64,000 nucleotides of DNA from Pseudofrankia coriaricola (GTDB taxonomy: Bacteria; Actinomycetota; Actinomycetes; Frankiales; Frankiaceae): the NCBI RefSeq assembly GCF_001854805.1, contig NZ_MBLO01000113.1, forward strand, positions 1 through 64,000. Direction: 5' to 3'. Below the pieces are notes generated by a model, which saw nothing but the letters and a program-made list of their open reading frames with translations, made no database searches and had not been told where the DNA came from. Positions within the stretch are counted from its first letter, which is position 1. The number at the start of each line of letters is the position of its first letter. The position numbers were made by a program, and so were the translations under genes. Shown piece after piece: positions 7,401 through 15,876 of this stretch.

Positions 7401-9656
7401 GTGACAGCGCTCGCCCGCTGGTGCTTCCAGCACCGCTGGATCGTCCTGATCGCCTGGCTCGTGGCCTTCGTCGGCCTCGGCGGTGCCGCGCGCGCCATCG
7501 GCGACGACTACAAGGACGCCTTCTCCCTGCCGGGCACCGACTCCCAGGCAGCGTATGACCTGCTGGCAAGCGATTTTCCCGCGGCTTCCGGCGAGAGCGC
7601 GTCGATCGTGCTGCACGCGCGGACGGGCTCGCTCACCGATGCCGCGCTGCGCACGCCCGCCGCGTCGATGCTCGACTCGCTGGCGAAACTGCCGCATGTC
7701 GCCAGCGTCGCCAGCCCCTACGACGCCAAGGGCGCGTCGCAGATCAGCGCCGACGGCCGGACGGCATTCGCGACCCTCACGGTCGATGGCCAGGCCTCGG
7801 ATCTGACCGCCACGGACATCAAGAAGATCGTCGACACGGCGCGCGCCGCCGACAAGGGCTCGCTGCAGGTGGAGGCGACCGGCAACATCGTCTCGGCCGC
7901 CGAGCAGCCCGGGCAGAGCTACAGCGAGCTGATCGGCATCATCGCCGCGGCGATCATCCTGTTCTTCGCGTTCGGCTCGCTGCTGTCGATAACGCTGCCG
8001 CTGATCACCGCCCTGGTCGCTCTCGGCATCGCGACCAGCACTATCCCGCTCTTGTCGCACGTCTGGACCTTCTCGGAGGTCAGCCTGACGCTGACCACAC
8101 TGATCGGGCTCGGGGTCGGCATCGACTACGCGTTGTTCATCGTCAACCGGCACCGGATCGCGCTGCGGGCGGGCAAGAGCCCGGAGGAGGCCGCGGTGAA
8201 CGCGGTCAACACCTCGGGCCGCGCGGTGCTGTTCGCCGGAGTCACGGTGTGCATCGCCCTGCTCGGCATGTTTGCTCTCGGCGTCACCTTCCTTTACGGC
8301 GTGGCGGTCGCCGCCGCCCTCGGCGTGGCCCTCACCATGGCGACCTCGGTCACGTTGCTGCCCGCGCTGCTCGGCTTCTACGGGCAGAAGGTGCTCAGCC
8401 GCCGCGAACGGCGCCGGATCGCCCAGCACGGCCCGGAGCCGGAGCGGCCGAGCGGCTTCTGGTGGCGGTGGTCGAAGATCGTGGAGGCGAGGCCAAGGAG
8501 GCTCGCCGTCCTCGCCGCCGCGCTGATCGTCGTGATCGCACTGCCGTTCTTCTCGCTGCGCCTTGGCTCGTCCGACCAGGGCAACGGTGCGGACACAAAG
8601 ACCTCCAAGCGCGGCTACGACCTGCTTGCCGAGGGCTTCGGTCCTGGTTTCAACGGCCCGTTCCTGATCGCGGCACGCACCGGCAGTGAGGCCGACAAGG
8701 CGACGGTCTCGCGGCTCGTCGACACCCTGGCTGACACTCCTGGCGTCGCGTCCGTCAGCGAGCCGGAGTACAGCCCGACAGGGACCGCGGCGACGGTCAC
8801 CCTGTTCCCCACGACCAGCCCGCAAGCCGCCGAGACGTCGAAGCTTCTTGACCGGCTGCGCGACGATGTCGTACCCGCGGTCGTCGCCGGTTCAGGCACC
8901 CAGGTCTACATCGGTGGCTCGACGGCGACCGGCGACGACTTCTCCAGCGTCCTGCAGAGCAAGCTGCCGCTGTTCATAGGCATCGTCGTGATTCTCGCGT
9001 TCCTGCTGCTGGTGGCGGTGTTCCGAAGCCTGCTGATCCCGCTGACCGCGTCGGTGATGAACCTGTTCGCGGTCGGCGCCGCGTTCGGCGTGATCGTCTC
9101 GATCTTCCAGTGGGGCTGGTTCGGCAGCCTGATCGGGATCACCGGCGGCCCGGTCGAGGCGTTCATCCCGGTGATCCTGTTTGCCGTGTTGTTCGGCCTG
9201 TCCATGGACTACGAGGTGTTCCTGGTCAGCCGGATGCACGAGGAGTGGAGCGCGCGGCGCGACAACCGGCTCGCCGTCTCCCTCGGCCAGGCCGAGACCG
9301 GCCGGGTCATCTCCGCCGCCGGCGCGATCATGACCCTGGTGTTCGCATCCTTCGTCCTCGGCGACGAGCGTGTCCTGAAGCTCTTCGGCCTGGGCCTGGC
9401 GATGGCGGTCCTGATCGACGCGTTCGTGATCCGCACCGTGCTGGTTCCCGCCCTGATGCACATCTTCGGCAAGGCCAACTGGTGGCTCCCCCGCGCTCTC
9501 GACCGGCGGCTCCCCCGCCTGTCCGTCGAGCCGACCGCCGACGAGCTGGGGGAGATCGTGCCCGAAGCGGCCGCGGCCCGGTCCAACGGTTCCGCGATCC
9601 CCGGCCAGTCGACGGGCCCGAGAGCCTCCTTCGACAAGCCCGCCGGCCGGCGCTGA
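7401..9656 (+). CDS. MMPL/RND-superfamily membrane transporter
   Basis: Proton-driven exporter of the MmpL type in the cytoplasmic membrane, moving lipids or hydrophobic toxic compounds (family knowledge). GTG start with GAGGAGA eight bases upstream. The 751-aa product has the two-fold RND layout: TM1 at about 12-32, an extracellular loop, a five-helix bundle at about 170-335, TM7 near 365-385, a second loop, then a second bundle at about 515-690. GVGIDYALFIVNRHR and FGLSMDYEVFLVSRMHEEW are the paired GxxxDY motifs of MMPL proton-relay helices. The C-terminal 60 residues are a soluble polar tail. It is divergent from, and probably controlled by, the TetR gene at 6146-7135. Cargo not predictable. 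Confidence 0.9.
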   Translation: MTALARWCFQHRWIVLIAWLVAFVGLGGAARAIGDDYKDAFSLPGTDSQAAYDLLASDFPAASGESASIVLHARTGSLTDAALRTPAASMLDSLAKLPHVASVASPYDAKGASQISADGRTAFATLTVDGQASDLTATDIKKIVDTARAADKGSLQVEATGNIVSAAEQPGQSYSELIGIIAAAIILFFAFGSLLSITLPLITALVALGIATSTIPLLSHVWTFSEVSLTLTTLIGLGVGIDYALFIVNRHRIALRAGKSPEEAAVNAVNTSGRAVLFAGVTVCIALLGMFALGVTFLYGVAVAAALGVALTMATSVTLLPALLGFYGQKVLSRRERRRIAQHGPEPERPSGFWWRWSKIVEARPRRLAVLAAALIVVIALPFFSLRLGSSDQGNGADTKTSKRGYDLLAEGFGPGFNGPFLIAARTGSEADKATVSRLVDTLADTPGVASVSEPEYSPTGTAATVTLFPTTSPQAAETSKLLDRLRDDVVPAVVAGSGTQVYIGGSTATGDDFSSVLQSKLPLFIGIVVILAFLLLVAVFRSLLIPLTASVMNLFAVGAAFGVIVSIFQWGWFGSLIGITGGPVEAFIPVILFAVLFGLSMDYEVFLVSRMHEEWSARRDNRLAVSLGQAETGRVISAAGAIMTLVFASFVLGDERVLKLFGLGLAMAVLIDAFVIRTVLVPALMHIFGKANWWLPRALDRRLPRLSVEPTADELGEIVPEAAAARSNGSAIPGQSTGPRASFDKPAGRR

Positions 9657-9670
9657 CCCGCCGCCACCAG

Positions 9671-9750
9671 CAACGGCCGCTGTTATCCAGTAACGGCCGC
9701 TGTTATCTAGCAACGGCCACTGTTATCCAGTAACGGCCGCTGTTATCGCC
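9671..9750. repeat. Four tandem 20-bp pseudo-palindromic units
   Basis: Units start exactly at 9671, 9691, 9711 and 9731. The common core AACGGCCGCTGTTATC varies at one or two bases. Each core is imperfectly self-complementary (TAAC...GTTA ends). The block starts 15 bases after the MMPL stop and merges into the hairpin at 9747. Confidence 0.9.
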
Positions 9751-9776
9751 CGCCCCAGGTATCGCTGGGGCGGGCG
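9747..9776 (+). terminator. Strong hairpin, probable terminator of the MMPL gene
   Basis: GCCCGCCCCAG (9748-9758) pairs perfectly with CTGGGGCGGGC (9765-9775) around the loop GTATCG, and an extra C-G pair closes it at 9747/9776. There is no T-run, as is usual for high-GC actinobacterial terminators. Confidence 0.75.
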
Positions 9777-10029
9777 GTGACGTTTTCATCTACCGGGACA
9801 TCTACCGGAGTCCCCATACGCGGCTCCCGGCAGCTCGTCGTCACCAAGGCCGAGCTGGGCCAGCCGTTCAAGCTGCCGGCCAGCGCGCCAACCACCCAGT
9901 TCGGACGGCGCTGGGGCCTCAACACTTCCCGCTTCCCGACACTTCCCGCTTCCCGACGACCACGCCTACCTCACTGTCGACGAGAGCATTGACCTTCCCG
10001 CCCTCCTCGCCGAATCTCGGCAGAGCTGA
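9777..10029 (+). pseudogene. Possible decayed small gene with a frame-breaking 17-bp duplication
   Basis: A short frame from 9777 gives a reasonable stretch (VTKAELGQPFKLPASAPTTQ) but then enters two tandem copies of a 17-bp unit (about 9921-9954). Past them, a different frame reads DDHAYLTVDESIDLPALLAE and stops at 10029. Because 17 is not a multiple of three, the copy number sets the frame: three copies, or none, would join the two parts. No family recognised; it could also be chance. Confidence 0.3.
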
Positions 10030-10066
10030 CCAGTCAGGTATCCCGCCGTCAGGCATCCCGGGCCCT

Positions 10067-10116
10067 AACGTTGGGAGGTAACGCCCGCGAGAACGTTGGG
10101 AGGTAACGCCCGCGAG
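10067..10116. repeat. Perfect 25-bp tandem duplication
   Basis: Two identical 25-bp units (10067-10091 and 10092-10116) beginning AACGTTGGGAGG, in the gap downstream of the minus-strand HNH gene. No gene covers it. Confidence 0.88.
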
Positions 10117-10238
10117 CCCGCTCCTCGGGTCCGCGGCGCGGTCACGGCCAGCTCACCAGCCCTCCTCGGCGCCGGCCACCCGCTCGGCCGGGAGGTGTCC
10201 GGCCGCCGGTGGATTCCCCTGATCGTCTGGAAGGGGCG

Positions 10239-12251
10239 TCAGAAGGGGCAAGGGCCATGGGCAGGAGTCCGGCGCCTCGGGATCATCGACTTGGAGCCGG
10301 GTTCGGCTCCGGCCGGGACGGTGGACCGGGTGTCGCGGTCCTGGTCCGGGAGGAGGCCCTCACCATCGTTGGTGTTGGTGTCGTTGCGATAGGCGCGGCC
10401 ATCGACACTGGTCCAGACGAACACTCCGGGACGGGGCTGGCCGAGTCTCCATCCACCTTCGGTTTTGAGCCGGTGGTGGTGGCGGCAGGCGGCGCCGAGA
10501 TTGTCGAAGGCGGTGGCGCCGCCGCGGGCCCAGGGGACGGTGTGGTCCAGGTCGGCATTCACCGCGGGGACCGCGCAGCCGGGAAACGTGCAGCGCTGGT
10601 CGCGATATCGGATGAGCCGGGCCAGATCCGGGGCCGGGACCCGGCGGCGCCCAAGGTCGAGGACGGTGCCGGTGGTCGGGTCGGTCAGCACGCGACGCCA
10701 GCGGGCATCGGCGGCCAGCGCCCGCCCGACGCCGGCCGGGATCGGCCCGTAGCCGACCAGCTCGGCAGGATTGTCGTCCAGCCCCGCCAGCGTGCCGATC
10801 GGGGCGATCACCTGGATCTCGGTCGTCACGTACTCACGCCGGTTGCCCAGCAGAAGCGCCGCGAGCACGTCGGCACGGACGGCCGCAATGGGCCGACCAT
10901 CGCCGTCGGTACGCGCCTTCCTCGCGAGCCGGTCGATCCGGTCGCAGATCGCGCGGACATCCTCGGCCACGAGCGTCGCCGATAGCCGCGCCATCCCGTC
11001 CTCCAACGGCTCGACCGTGACGTCCCGCTCCGCGTGCGCCTCCCGGCGCCGCCGGGCCGCCCCCGCCGGGTCGAGCCGCAGCGCGAGCCGGCGCGCCTTG
11101 CGCCGCCACAGCGTCGGCGAGCCCAGCTTCTTCCCGGCGAGCATCTGCGCCTCGGCGACGGCACGCTGCCCCTCGGTCAGGTGCTCGGTAACGTCGAACA
11201 GCGCGAGCAGCCGCCGCCAGTCCAGCTCCCCCGCCACCAGCGCGTCCACGGCGCCGGGCAGTTTCCCGGCCAGATCCCACGCCTGCGCGAGCCGGTTGGA
11301 GACGGTGCGGGGTGACTGGGCCAACTCCGGGGCGACCCGGTCCGCCAGGAACTCCGAGTAGGGGTCGCCCGGCTCATCGACGTCGTTCTCGGCCGGCCCC
11401 GGCGGATGCAGCTCCGCCAGCCGGACCTGCGCCCGCACCGTCAGCCCCGCGAGCCGCGCCGCGTGCCGCCCCATCAGCAGCACGACCAGCTCCAGGGCCT
11501 CTTCCTTCGAGCAGGTCTCCAGCTTCGCCAACGTCTCGTCATACACCGCGTCCACCACGGCCAACCGCGCCACCAGCCCCGAAACGACCTCGTGGGTCAC
11601 CTGGTCGCCCCCGGCGTCCGCCCCTCGGCCGGCGGAGTCGGCATGGCCCGCGGCGCCGCCCGGACCACCAGGCACGGCCGGACCACCCCGCACGGTCGAA
11701 CCACGGGACACGGCCGGGCCACCGGACACCGCTGGGCCACGGGACACGGCCGGGCCACCGGACACCGCTGGGCCACGGGACACGGCCGGGCCACCGGACA
11801 CGGCCGAACCGCGGGACACCGCTGGGCCACCGGGCAGGACTGGTCCGTCGAGCACAGCCGCGCCAACGAATGCGTCCGAACCACCGAGCACGGCTGGGCC
11901 ACCGGGCAGGGCCGGCCCGTCGGGCACAGCCCGATCGTCGAGCACAGCCGAATCACCGAGCGCGACCGGATCGTCGGTGGTCGGACGGACGGCGGTCGGA
12001 CGGACGCTGGCCGGCCCCGCTCGACAGGCGGTGGTCACGCGATCAGCGCCGCGATGGGTCTGACGCACGGTGGCGGCCATGTTTGTCATCCGGGCCGTGG
12101 TGTGGGCCTCCGGCCGTCTCAATGCGGCCGACGATGGCGCCGGTGCAGCCGGCGGCCGGGCAACGGAACGAGGCCGCGGCGCACCGGCCGCGCCGGGCAG
12201 CGTGGGCCGGGATGACGGGACAGGGCCATCCCGATCCGGGTCACCATTCAT
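10239..12251 (-). CDS. DUF222/13E12-type HNH endonuclease domain protein, SOS-controlled
   Basis: A member of the multi-copy actinobacterial DUF222-HNH family (13E12 repeat proteins of mycobacteria), presumed DNA-cleaving enzymes of uncertain role. ATG at 12251 gives about 670 aa. Residues 1-220 are disordered and include alternating [12 protein letters not shown] repeats; DUF222 covers roughly 220-480. The HNH motif near 570-620 shows [14 protein letters not shown] and ACRHHHRLK, with the zinc and catalytic His/Asn pattern intact. A perfect LexA box lies two bases upstream of the ATG within a recognisable promoter, so the gene should be induced by DNA damage. Later in-frame Met codons are possible starts, but the promoter position favours 12251. 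Stands alone; no partner gene seen. Confidence 0.85.
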   Translation of the reverse strand: MNGDPDRDGPVPSSRPTLPGAAGAPRPRSVARPPAAPAPSSAALRRPEAHTTARMTNMAATVRQTHRGADRVTTACRAGPASVRPTAVRPTTDDPVALGDSAVLDDRAVPDGPALPGGPAVLGGSDAFVGAAVLDGPVLPGGPAVSRGSAVSGGPAVSRGPAVSGGPAVSRGPAVSGGPAVSRGSTVRGGPAVPGGPGGAAGHADSAGRGADAGGDQVTHEVVSGLVARLAVVDAVYDETLAKLETCSKEEALELVVLLMGRHAARLAGLTVRAQVRLAELHPPGPAENDVDEPGDPYSEFLADRVAPELAQSPRTVSNRLAQAWDLAGKLPGAVDALVAGELDWRRLLALFDVTEHLTEGQRAVAEAQMLAGKKLGSPTLWRRKARRLALRLDPAGAARRRREAHAERDVTVEPLEDGMARLSATLVAEDVRAICDRIDRLARKARTDGDGRPIAAVRADVLAALLLGNRREYVTTEIQVIAPIGTLAGLDDNPAELVGYGPIPAGVGRALAADARWRRVLTDPTTGTVLDLGRRRVPAPDLARLIRYRDQRCTFPGCAVPAVNADLDHTVPWARGGATAFDNLGAACRHHHRLKTEGGWRLGQPRPGVFVWTSVDGRAYRNDTNTNDGEGLLPDQDRDTRSTVPAGAEPGSKSMIPRRRTPAHGPCPF
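11716..11787. repeat. 36-bp tandem repeats inside the HNH gene
   Basis: Two perfect 36-bp units (11716-11751, 11752-11787), with degenerate copies on both sides from about 11690 to 11840. The unit is itself two related 18-bp halves. In the protein this gives alternating Gly-Gly-Pro-Ala-Val-Ser and Arg-Gly-Pro-Ala-Val-Ser in a disordered region. Confidence 0.88.
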
Positions 12252-12298
12252 ATCGAACACAAGTTCGACAATAAACGGGTTTGACGAATTCGTCAAAC
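12249..12298 (-). promoter_or_regulatory. Sigma-70-like promoter with overlapping LexA (SOS) box
   Basis: On the minus strand: TTGACG (12296-12291), a 17-base spacer, TATTGT (12273-12268), and then the perfect palindrome TCGAAC-TTGT-GTTCGA (12268-12253), which matches the mycobacterial/actinobacterial SOS consensus TCGAAC-N4-GTTCGA. The box covers the expected transcription start near 12261, so bound LexA would block it. The ATG at 12251 follows about 10 bases later, giving a nearly leaderless mRNA. The -35 lies inside a second perfect palindrome, GTTTGACGAATTCGTCAAAC (12279-12298). Confidence 0.82.
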
Positions 12299-12684
12299 AG
12301 GGCCCGGAGCCGCACCCCGGCACCAGAAAAATACGAACGACAACAGCGAGAATTCCTCGAGAAAATTCGTTCAGAAAAAGATCGACCCCTAAATGACGTG
12401 GCGACCAATAACCGATCAGTACTCCCGGCGACTCTGTCGACCGACGGGAAGCACGCCCAACCCGTCCCGTCTCGTCGACATGCCTGTCTCGTCGACATGC
12501 CCTACCCCGCCCCACGCCTCCGCAAGGGCCTGATCGGGACGCGAAGCGGCGATCTCAGCCGTCCGCAAGTCAGGGCACGCGGAGTTCGCCGAGAGGCTGG
12601 AGATCGACCTGGCGCGACAGCGCGCCCCCGGCGCCCCCAGCGCCCGCCGGCCGGCGGGGCCGGCGGGGCCGCGGCTGCCGTGGG

Positions 12685-14025
12685 TCAGGCGGTGACGTAG
12701 GTGTCGGCGACGGTGAGGGCCTCGTCGAGGATGGCCAGGCCTTCTCGGAGCTCCTCGGCCGTGATCGTGCACGGCGGGACGACGTGGACCCGGTTGAAAT
12801 GCGTAAAGGGCCAGAGGCCGCGTTCCTTGCAGGCCGCCGCAATAGCGCCCATGGGGGCAGCGTCGGGGCCGGCGGCGTTGAACGGGACCAGCGGCTCGCG
12901 AGTCTCCCGGTCACGGACCAGCTCGATGGCCCAGAAGACGCCTAGGCCGCGGACCTCGCCGATGCTTGGGTGGTTCGCGGCGAGCTTCTCGAGCTCCGGG
13001 CCGATGATGTCCGTTCCGAGCGTCCGGGCGTGTTCGACGATGCCTTCCTCCTCGAAGGCCCGGATCGAGCCGACGGCGGCGGCGCAGGCCAGCGGGTGGC
13101 CGGAGTAGGTGAGGCCGCCGGGGTAGGACCGGGTCGCGAACGCGTCGGCGACCCGTGGGCCCATGATCACACCGCCCAGCGGGATGTAGCCCGAGTTGAC
13201 GCCCTTGGCGAAGCAGATCAGGTCGGGGACGACGCCCCAGCGATCGACGGCGAACCATTCGCCGCAGCGGCCGAAGCCGGACATGACCTCGTCGACGACC
13301 AGCAGGATGCCGTGCCGGTCGCACAGCTCACGCACGCCGGCGAGGTAGCCGTCCGGCGGGACGAGGATGCCGTTCGTGCCGACGACCGTTTCCAGCAGCA
13401 CCGCGGCGACCGTCGACGGGCCTTCCATCGCGATCACATCGGCGAGGTGCGCGAGGGCGCGTTCGCCTTCCTGCCCGGCGCTCGCGGCGTAGAACGGCGA
13501 CCGGTACGGGTAGGGGCCGAAGAAGTGGACGACGCCGGGGATGCCGGGCTCGCTGGCCCAGCGGCGCGGCTCGCCGGTCAGGACGATCGAGCCGCCGGTG
13601 GCGCCGTGGTAGGAGCGGTAGGCCGTGAGGATCTTGTGCCGGCCGGTGACGAGGCGGGCCATGCGGACGGCGTTCTCGGTCGCCTCGGCGCCGCCGTTGG
13701 TGAAGAAGACCTTGTCGAGGTCGCCGGGGGCGTGCGAGGCGATTAGCCGGGCCGCCTCGGAACGGGCCTCGTTCGCGTGGAACGGGGCGATGGTGGTCAG
13801 CTTCTGGGCCTGCTCGACGATGGCCGCGATGACCTTGGAGTGCTGGTGGCCGATGTTGGCGTTGACCAGCTGGGAGGAGAAGTCCAGATAGCGCTTGCCG
13901 GACTCGTCCCAGAAGCAGCTGCCCTCGGCCCGGTTGACCACCAGTGGGGTTAGGGCCGCCTGCGCCGACCACGAATGAAAGACGTGCTTGCGGTCGTCCT
14001 CGTACGTCTTGCTGTTCGTCCCCAT
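12685..14025 (-). CDS. Class III PLP aminotransferase, probable beta-alanine/3-aminoisobutyrate transaminase
   Basis: Moves the amino group of an omega-amino acid to an oxo acid. In this cluster the likely substrates are beta-alanine and 3-aminoisobutyrate, giving malonate and methylmalonate semialdehydes (inference from context). The 446-aa product shows the class III signature: FTNGGAEATENAVRMAR for phosphate binding, YRSYHGATGGS, LVVDEVMSGFGRCGEWF with the cofactor Asp, and the PLP lysine in ICFAKGVNSGYIPLGGV. ATG at 14025 has GAGGAGG eleven bases upstream; an earlier ATG at 14061 lacks as good a site. It is the last gene of the pyrimidine cluster, 385 bases beyond the binding-protein gene. 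Confidence 0.9.
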   Translation of the reverse strand: MGTNSKTYEDDRKHVFHSWSAQAALTPLVVNRAEGSCFWDESGKRYLDFSSQLVNANIGHQHSKVIAAIVEQAQKLTTIAPFHANEARSEAARLIASHAPGDLDKVFFTNGGAEATENAVRMARLVTGRHKILTAYRSYHGATGGSIVLTGEPRRWASEPGIPGVVHFFGPYPYRSPFYAASAGQEGERALAHLADVIAMEGPSTVAAVLLETVVGTNGILVPPDGYLAGVRELCDRHGILLVVDEVMSGFGRCGEWFAVDRWGVVPDLICFAKGVNSGYIPLGGVIMGPRVADAFATRSYPGGLTYSGHPLACAAAVGSIRAFEEEGIVEHARTLGTDIIGPELEKLAANHPSIGEVRGLGVFWAIELVRDRETREPLVPFNAAGPDAAPMGAIAAACKERGLWPFTHFNRVHVVPPCTITAEELREGLAILDEALTVADTYVTA

Positions 14026-14410
14026 GGAACCCGCTGCCTCCTCGCCGCCAGGGCTTGCCACTCGCTACCGCGCTGCCTCAGTGCCTCGTCGCCTCGTCGC
14101 CTCAACGCCTCGCTGCCGCGCCGCCGTCCCCACCCGGCTCTACCCCTCAGGAAACCCCGAGGCCGTGCCTGGACGCGAGCAGACGCCGGGCCGGCTCGCC
14201 CGCGGCGCGGGGGGTGCGCGCCGCGGGGCGAGCCGGTTGATCGGTATCGGCCTGACCCGCCGGCCCCAGCTCTGGCCATGCCGATGTCCCGAACAGGACG
14301 TACTGATGTCCCGGAAAGGAATCGAAACGGCCCCGGCCGGCCGGCGACCGGCGGGGTCGGGCCTGTCTATGTGTGTCGGGTCAGGTGGGTGTCGGGTCAG
14401 TCACCCGATC
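14026..14410. other. 385-bp spacer within the pyrimidine cluster
   Basis: No gene seen. It holds a run of degenerate CGCCTCGTCGCCT-type short repeats (about 14075-14130) and GGCCGG-rich sequence near 14330. A separate promoter for the aminotransferase may lie here, but no convincing -10/-35 was found. Confidence 0.55.
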
Positions 14411-15565
14411 TCAGACGCCGCCCGCCTCCAGGGTGACGGTCTCCGGCTTGAAGCCGCTGCCGGTGACGTCGACGCCCTGGCCCTTCAGATCCGCCAGCGC
14501 CTTGGTGACGTAGTCGTTCGTGTAGGCGAGGCCTTCGGGGTCGCCCTTCAGGACGGTGTCGCCGTCGGCGTTCTTGGTGCCCTTGGCGATGGTGACGGTC
14601 TGGTCCCACTTCGTCTTGTCGATCAGGCCGATACCGTCCGGTGATGGCCAGATCAGCTTGTTGATCTCATTCACCTGCCAGAACTGGTGGCTCTTGCCGA
14701 GCTTCGAGCCGGCGGCGACGACCAGGTCGCGGCAGTCCGTCGGGTTGTCGCGGCAGTAGATCCAGCCCTTGATCGACGCGGTGACGAACTTCGTCGCCGT
14801 GTCCTGGTAGGCCTTGTCGCCCTGCAGCTTGTCGGTGTTCGCCCAGATGGCGTCCTGCAGCATCGCGGTGCCGACGTCATTCCAGTTCATGGTGTTGAAG
14901 TCGCTCGGCTGGTAGAGCTTGCCGGTCGCCGGGTTCGTCGCCTCGAGCACCTGGGCGTACTCGTTGTAGCTCATCGCCTGGGCAGCGTCGATGTCGCCGG
15001 ACAGCAGGCCCTTCATGTCGAACTGCTGCTGAACCAGCGTGATGTCCTTGGACGGGTCGACCCCGGCCTTGGTCATCGCGGCGAACAGCTCGTACTCGTT
15101 ACCGAAGCCCCAGTCGCCGACCTTCTTGCCCTTCAGGTCGGCCGGGGTGGTGATGTTCTTGTCCTTGAAGCTGACCTGCAGCGTGCCGGACCGCTGGAAG
15201 ATCTGCGCGATGTCGGTGATCGCCGCGCCCTGCTCACGCGACGCCAGCGCCTTCGGCACCCAGGCGATCGCGAAGTCGGCCTTGCCCTGCGCGAGCACCG
15301 TCTGCGGGACGATGTCGGTGCCGCCCTCAAGGATCGAGACGTCAAGGCCCACGTCCTTGTAGTAGCCCTTCTCCTTCGCCGCGATGTAGCCGGCGAACTG
15401 CGCCTGGGTGAACCACTGCAGCTGCAGCTTCACCGGCGTGAGCCCAGCGGCCGAGCTCGCGCCGCCGCCGGGCGTCGTCGTCTCGTCGTCGCTGGAGCTA
15501 CACGCCGCGAGCGCCAGCGTCACGGCAAGTGCCGCCGCCAGCCCTCCGGCCAACCGTCGTTTCAT
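14411..15565 (-). CDS. ABC transporter substrate-binding lipoprotein, NMT1/THI5-like
   Basis: Extracellular, membrane-anchored binding protein of the uptake system encoded next to it. The 384-aa precursor has a lipoprotein signal (positive MKRR, hydrophobic stretch, lipobox LALAAC with Cys22), a Ser/Asp/Thr/Gly linker, then an NMT1/THI5 (SsuA/ThiY-like) fold: VKLQLQWFTQAQFAGYIAAK, the VGLDVSILEGG stretch, and ADFAIAWVPKALASREQG. Family relatives bind formylaminopyrimidine, other thiamine pyrimidine precursors or riboflavin, so a pyrimidine ligand such as uracil, thymine or hydantoin is plausible here (inference). Good GGAGGGG ribosome site before the ATG. It is separated by about 300 bases of repeat-containing DNA from the permease genes. 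Confidence 0.9.
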   Translation of the reverse strand: MKRRLAGGLAAALAVTLALAACSSSDDETTTPGGGASSAAGLTPVKLQLQWFTQAQFAGYIAAKEKGYYKDVGLDVSILEGGTDIVPQTVLAQGKADFAIAWVPKALASREQGAAITDIAQIFQRSGTLQVSFKDKNITTPADLKGKKVGDWGFGNEYELFAAMTKAGVDPSKDITLVQQQFDMKGLLSGDIDAAQAMSYNEYAQVLEATNPATGKLYQPSDFNTMNWNDVGTAMLQDAIWANTDKLQGDKAYQDTATKFVTASIKGWIYCRDNPTDCRDLVVAAGSKLGKSHQFWQVNEINKLIWPSPDGIGLIDKTKWDQTVTIAKGTKNADGDTVLKGDPEGLAYTNDYVTKALADLKGQGVDVTGSGFKPETVTLEAGGV

Positions 15566-15780
15566 GTCCCCTCCACCTGCTCGGGCCGTCGCGGAACCGG
15601 GAACGACGCCCAGGCCCCTCTCGTCTGGTCGTCCGGACTCCGGAGTCCGTCGTATTCGTCAGCGGGCCGCACCGCCCGCGTCTCGCCTCGGATCCACCGG
15701 GCCACGCCGCCCGCCGACGAACCGGATGTCCACGGGCCACGCCGCCCGCCTGGCGGCCCGGTTCGCCGCTCACCTGCCGC

Positions 15781-15876
15781 CTACGTATTGGTTGACCTAC
15801 CTACTGGCCGGCCCACGTATTGATTGACCTATGTACTGGCTGGTCTACGCTCTGGCTGGTCTACGTCCTGGCTGTC
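15781..15876. repeat. Six degenerate tandem 16-bp units
   Basis: Units begin at 15781, 15797, 15813, 15829, 15845 and 15861, of the form CTACGTNCTGGCTGGT with scattered changes. The last unit supplies the stop codon and final codons of the minus-strand permease gene; the rest lie in the gap before the binding-protein gene. Confidence 0.88.

Noticed and set aside
7284-8825. 513-codon minus-strand frame opposite the MMPL gene
   Set aside because: Asp/Arg/Gln/His-rich shadow of a clear membrane transporter; no motif.
11312-12274. Plus-strand Pro/Arg/His-rich frames opposite the HNH gene
   Set aside because: Antisense reading of the 18/36-bp repeats in the disordered part of the HNH protein.
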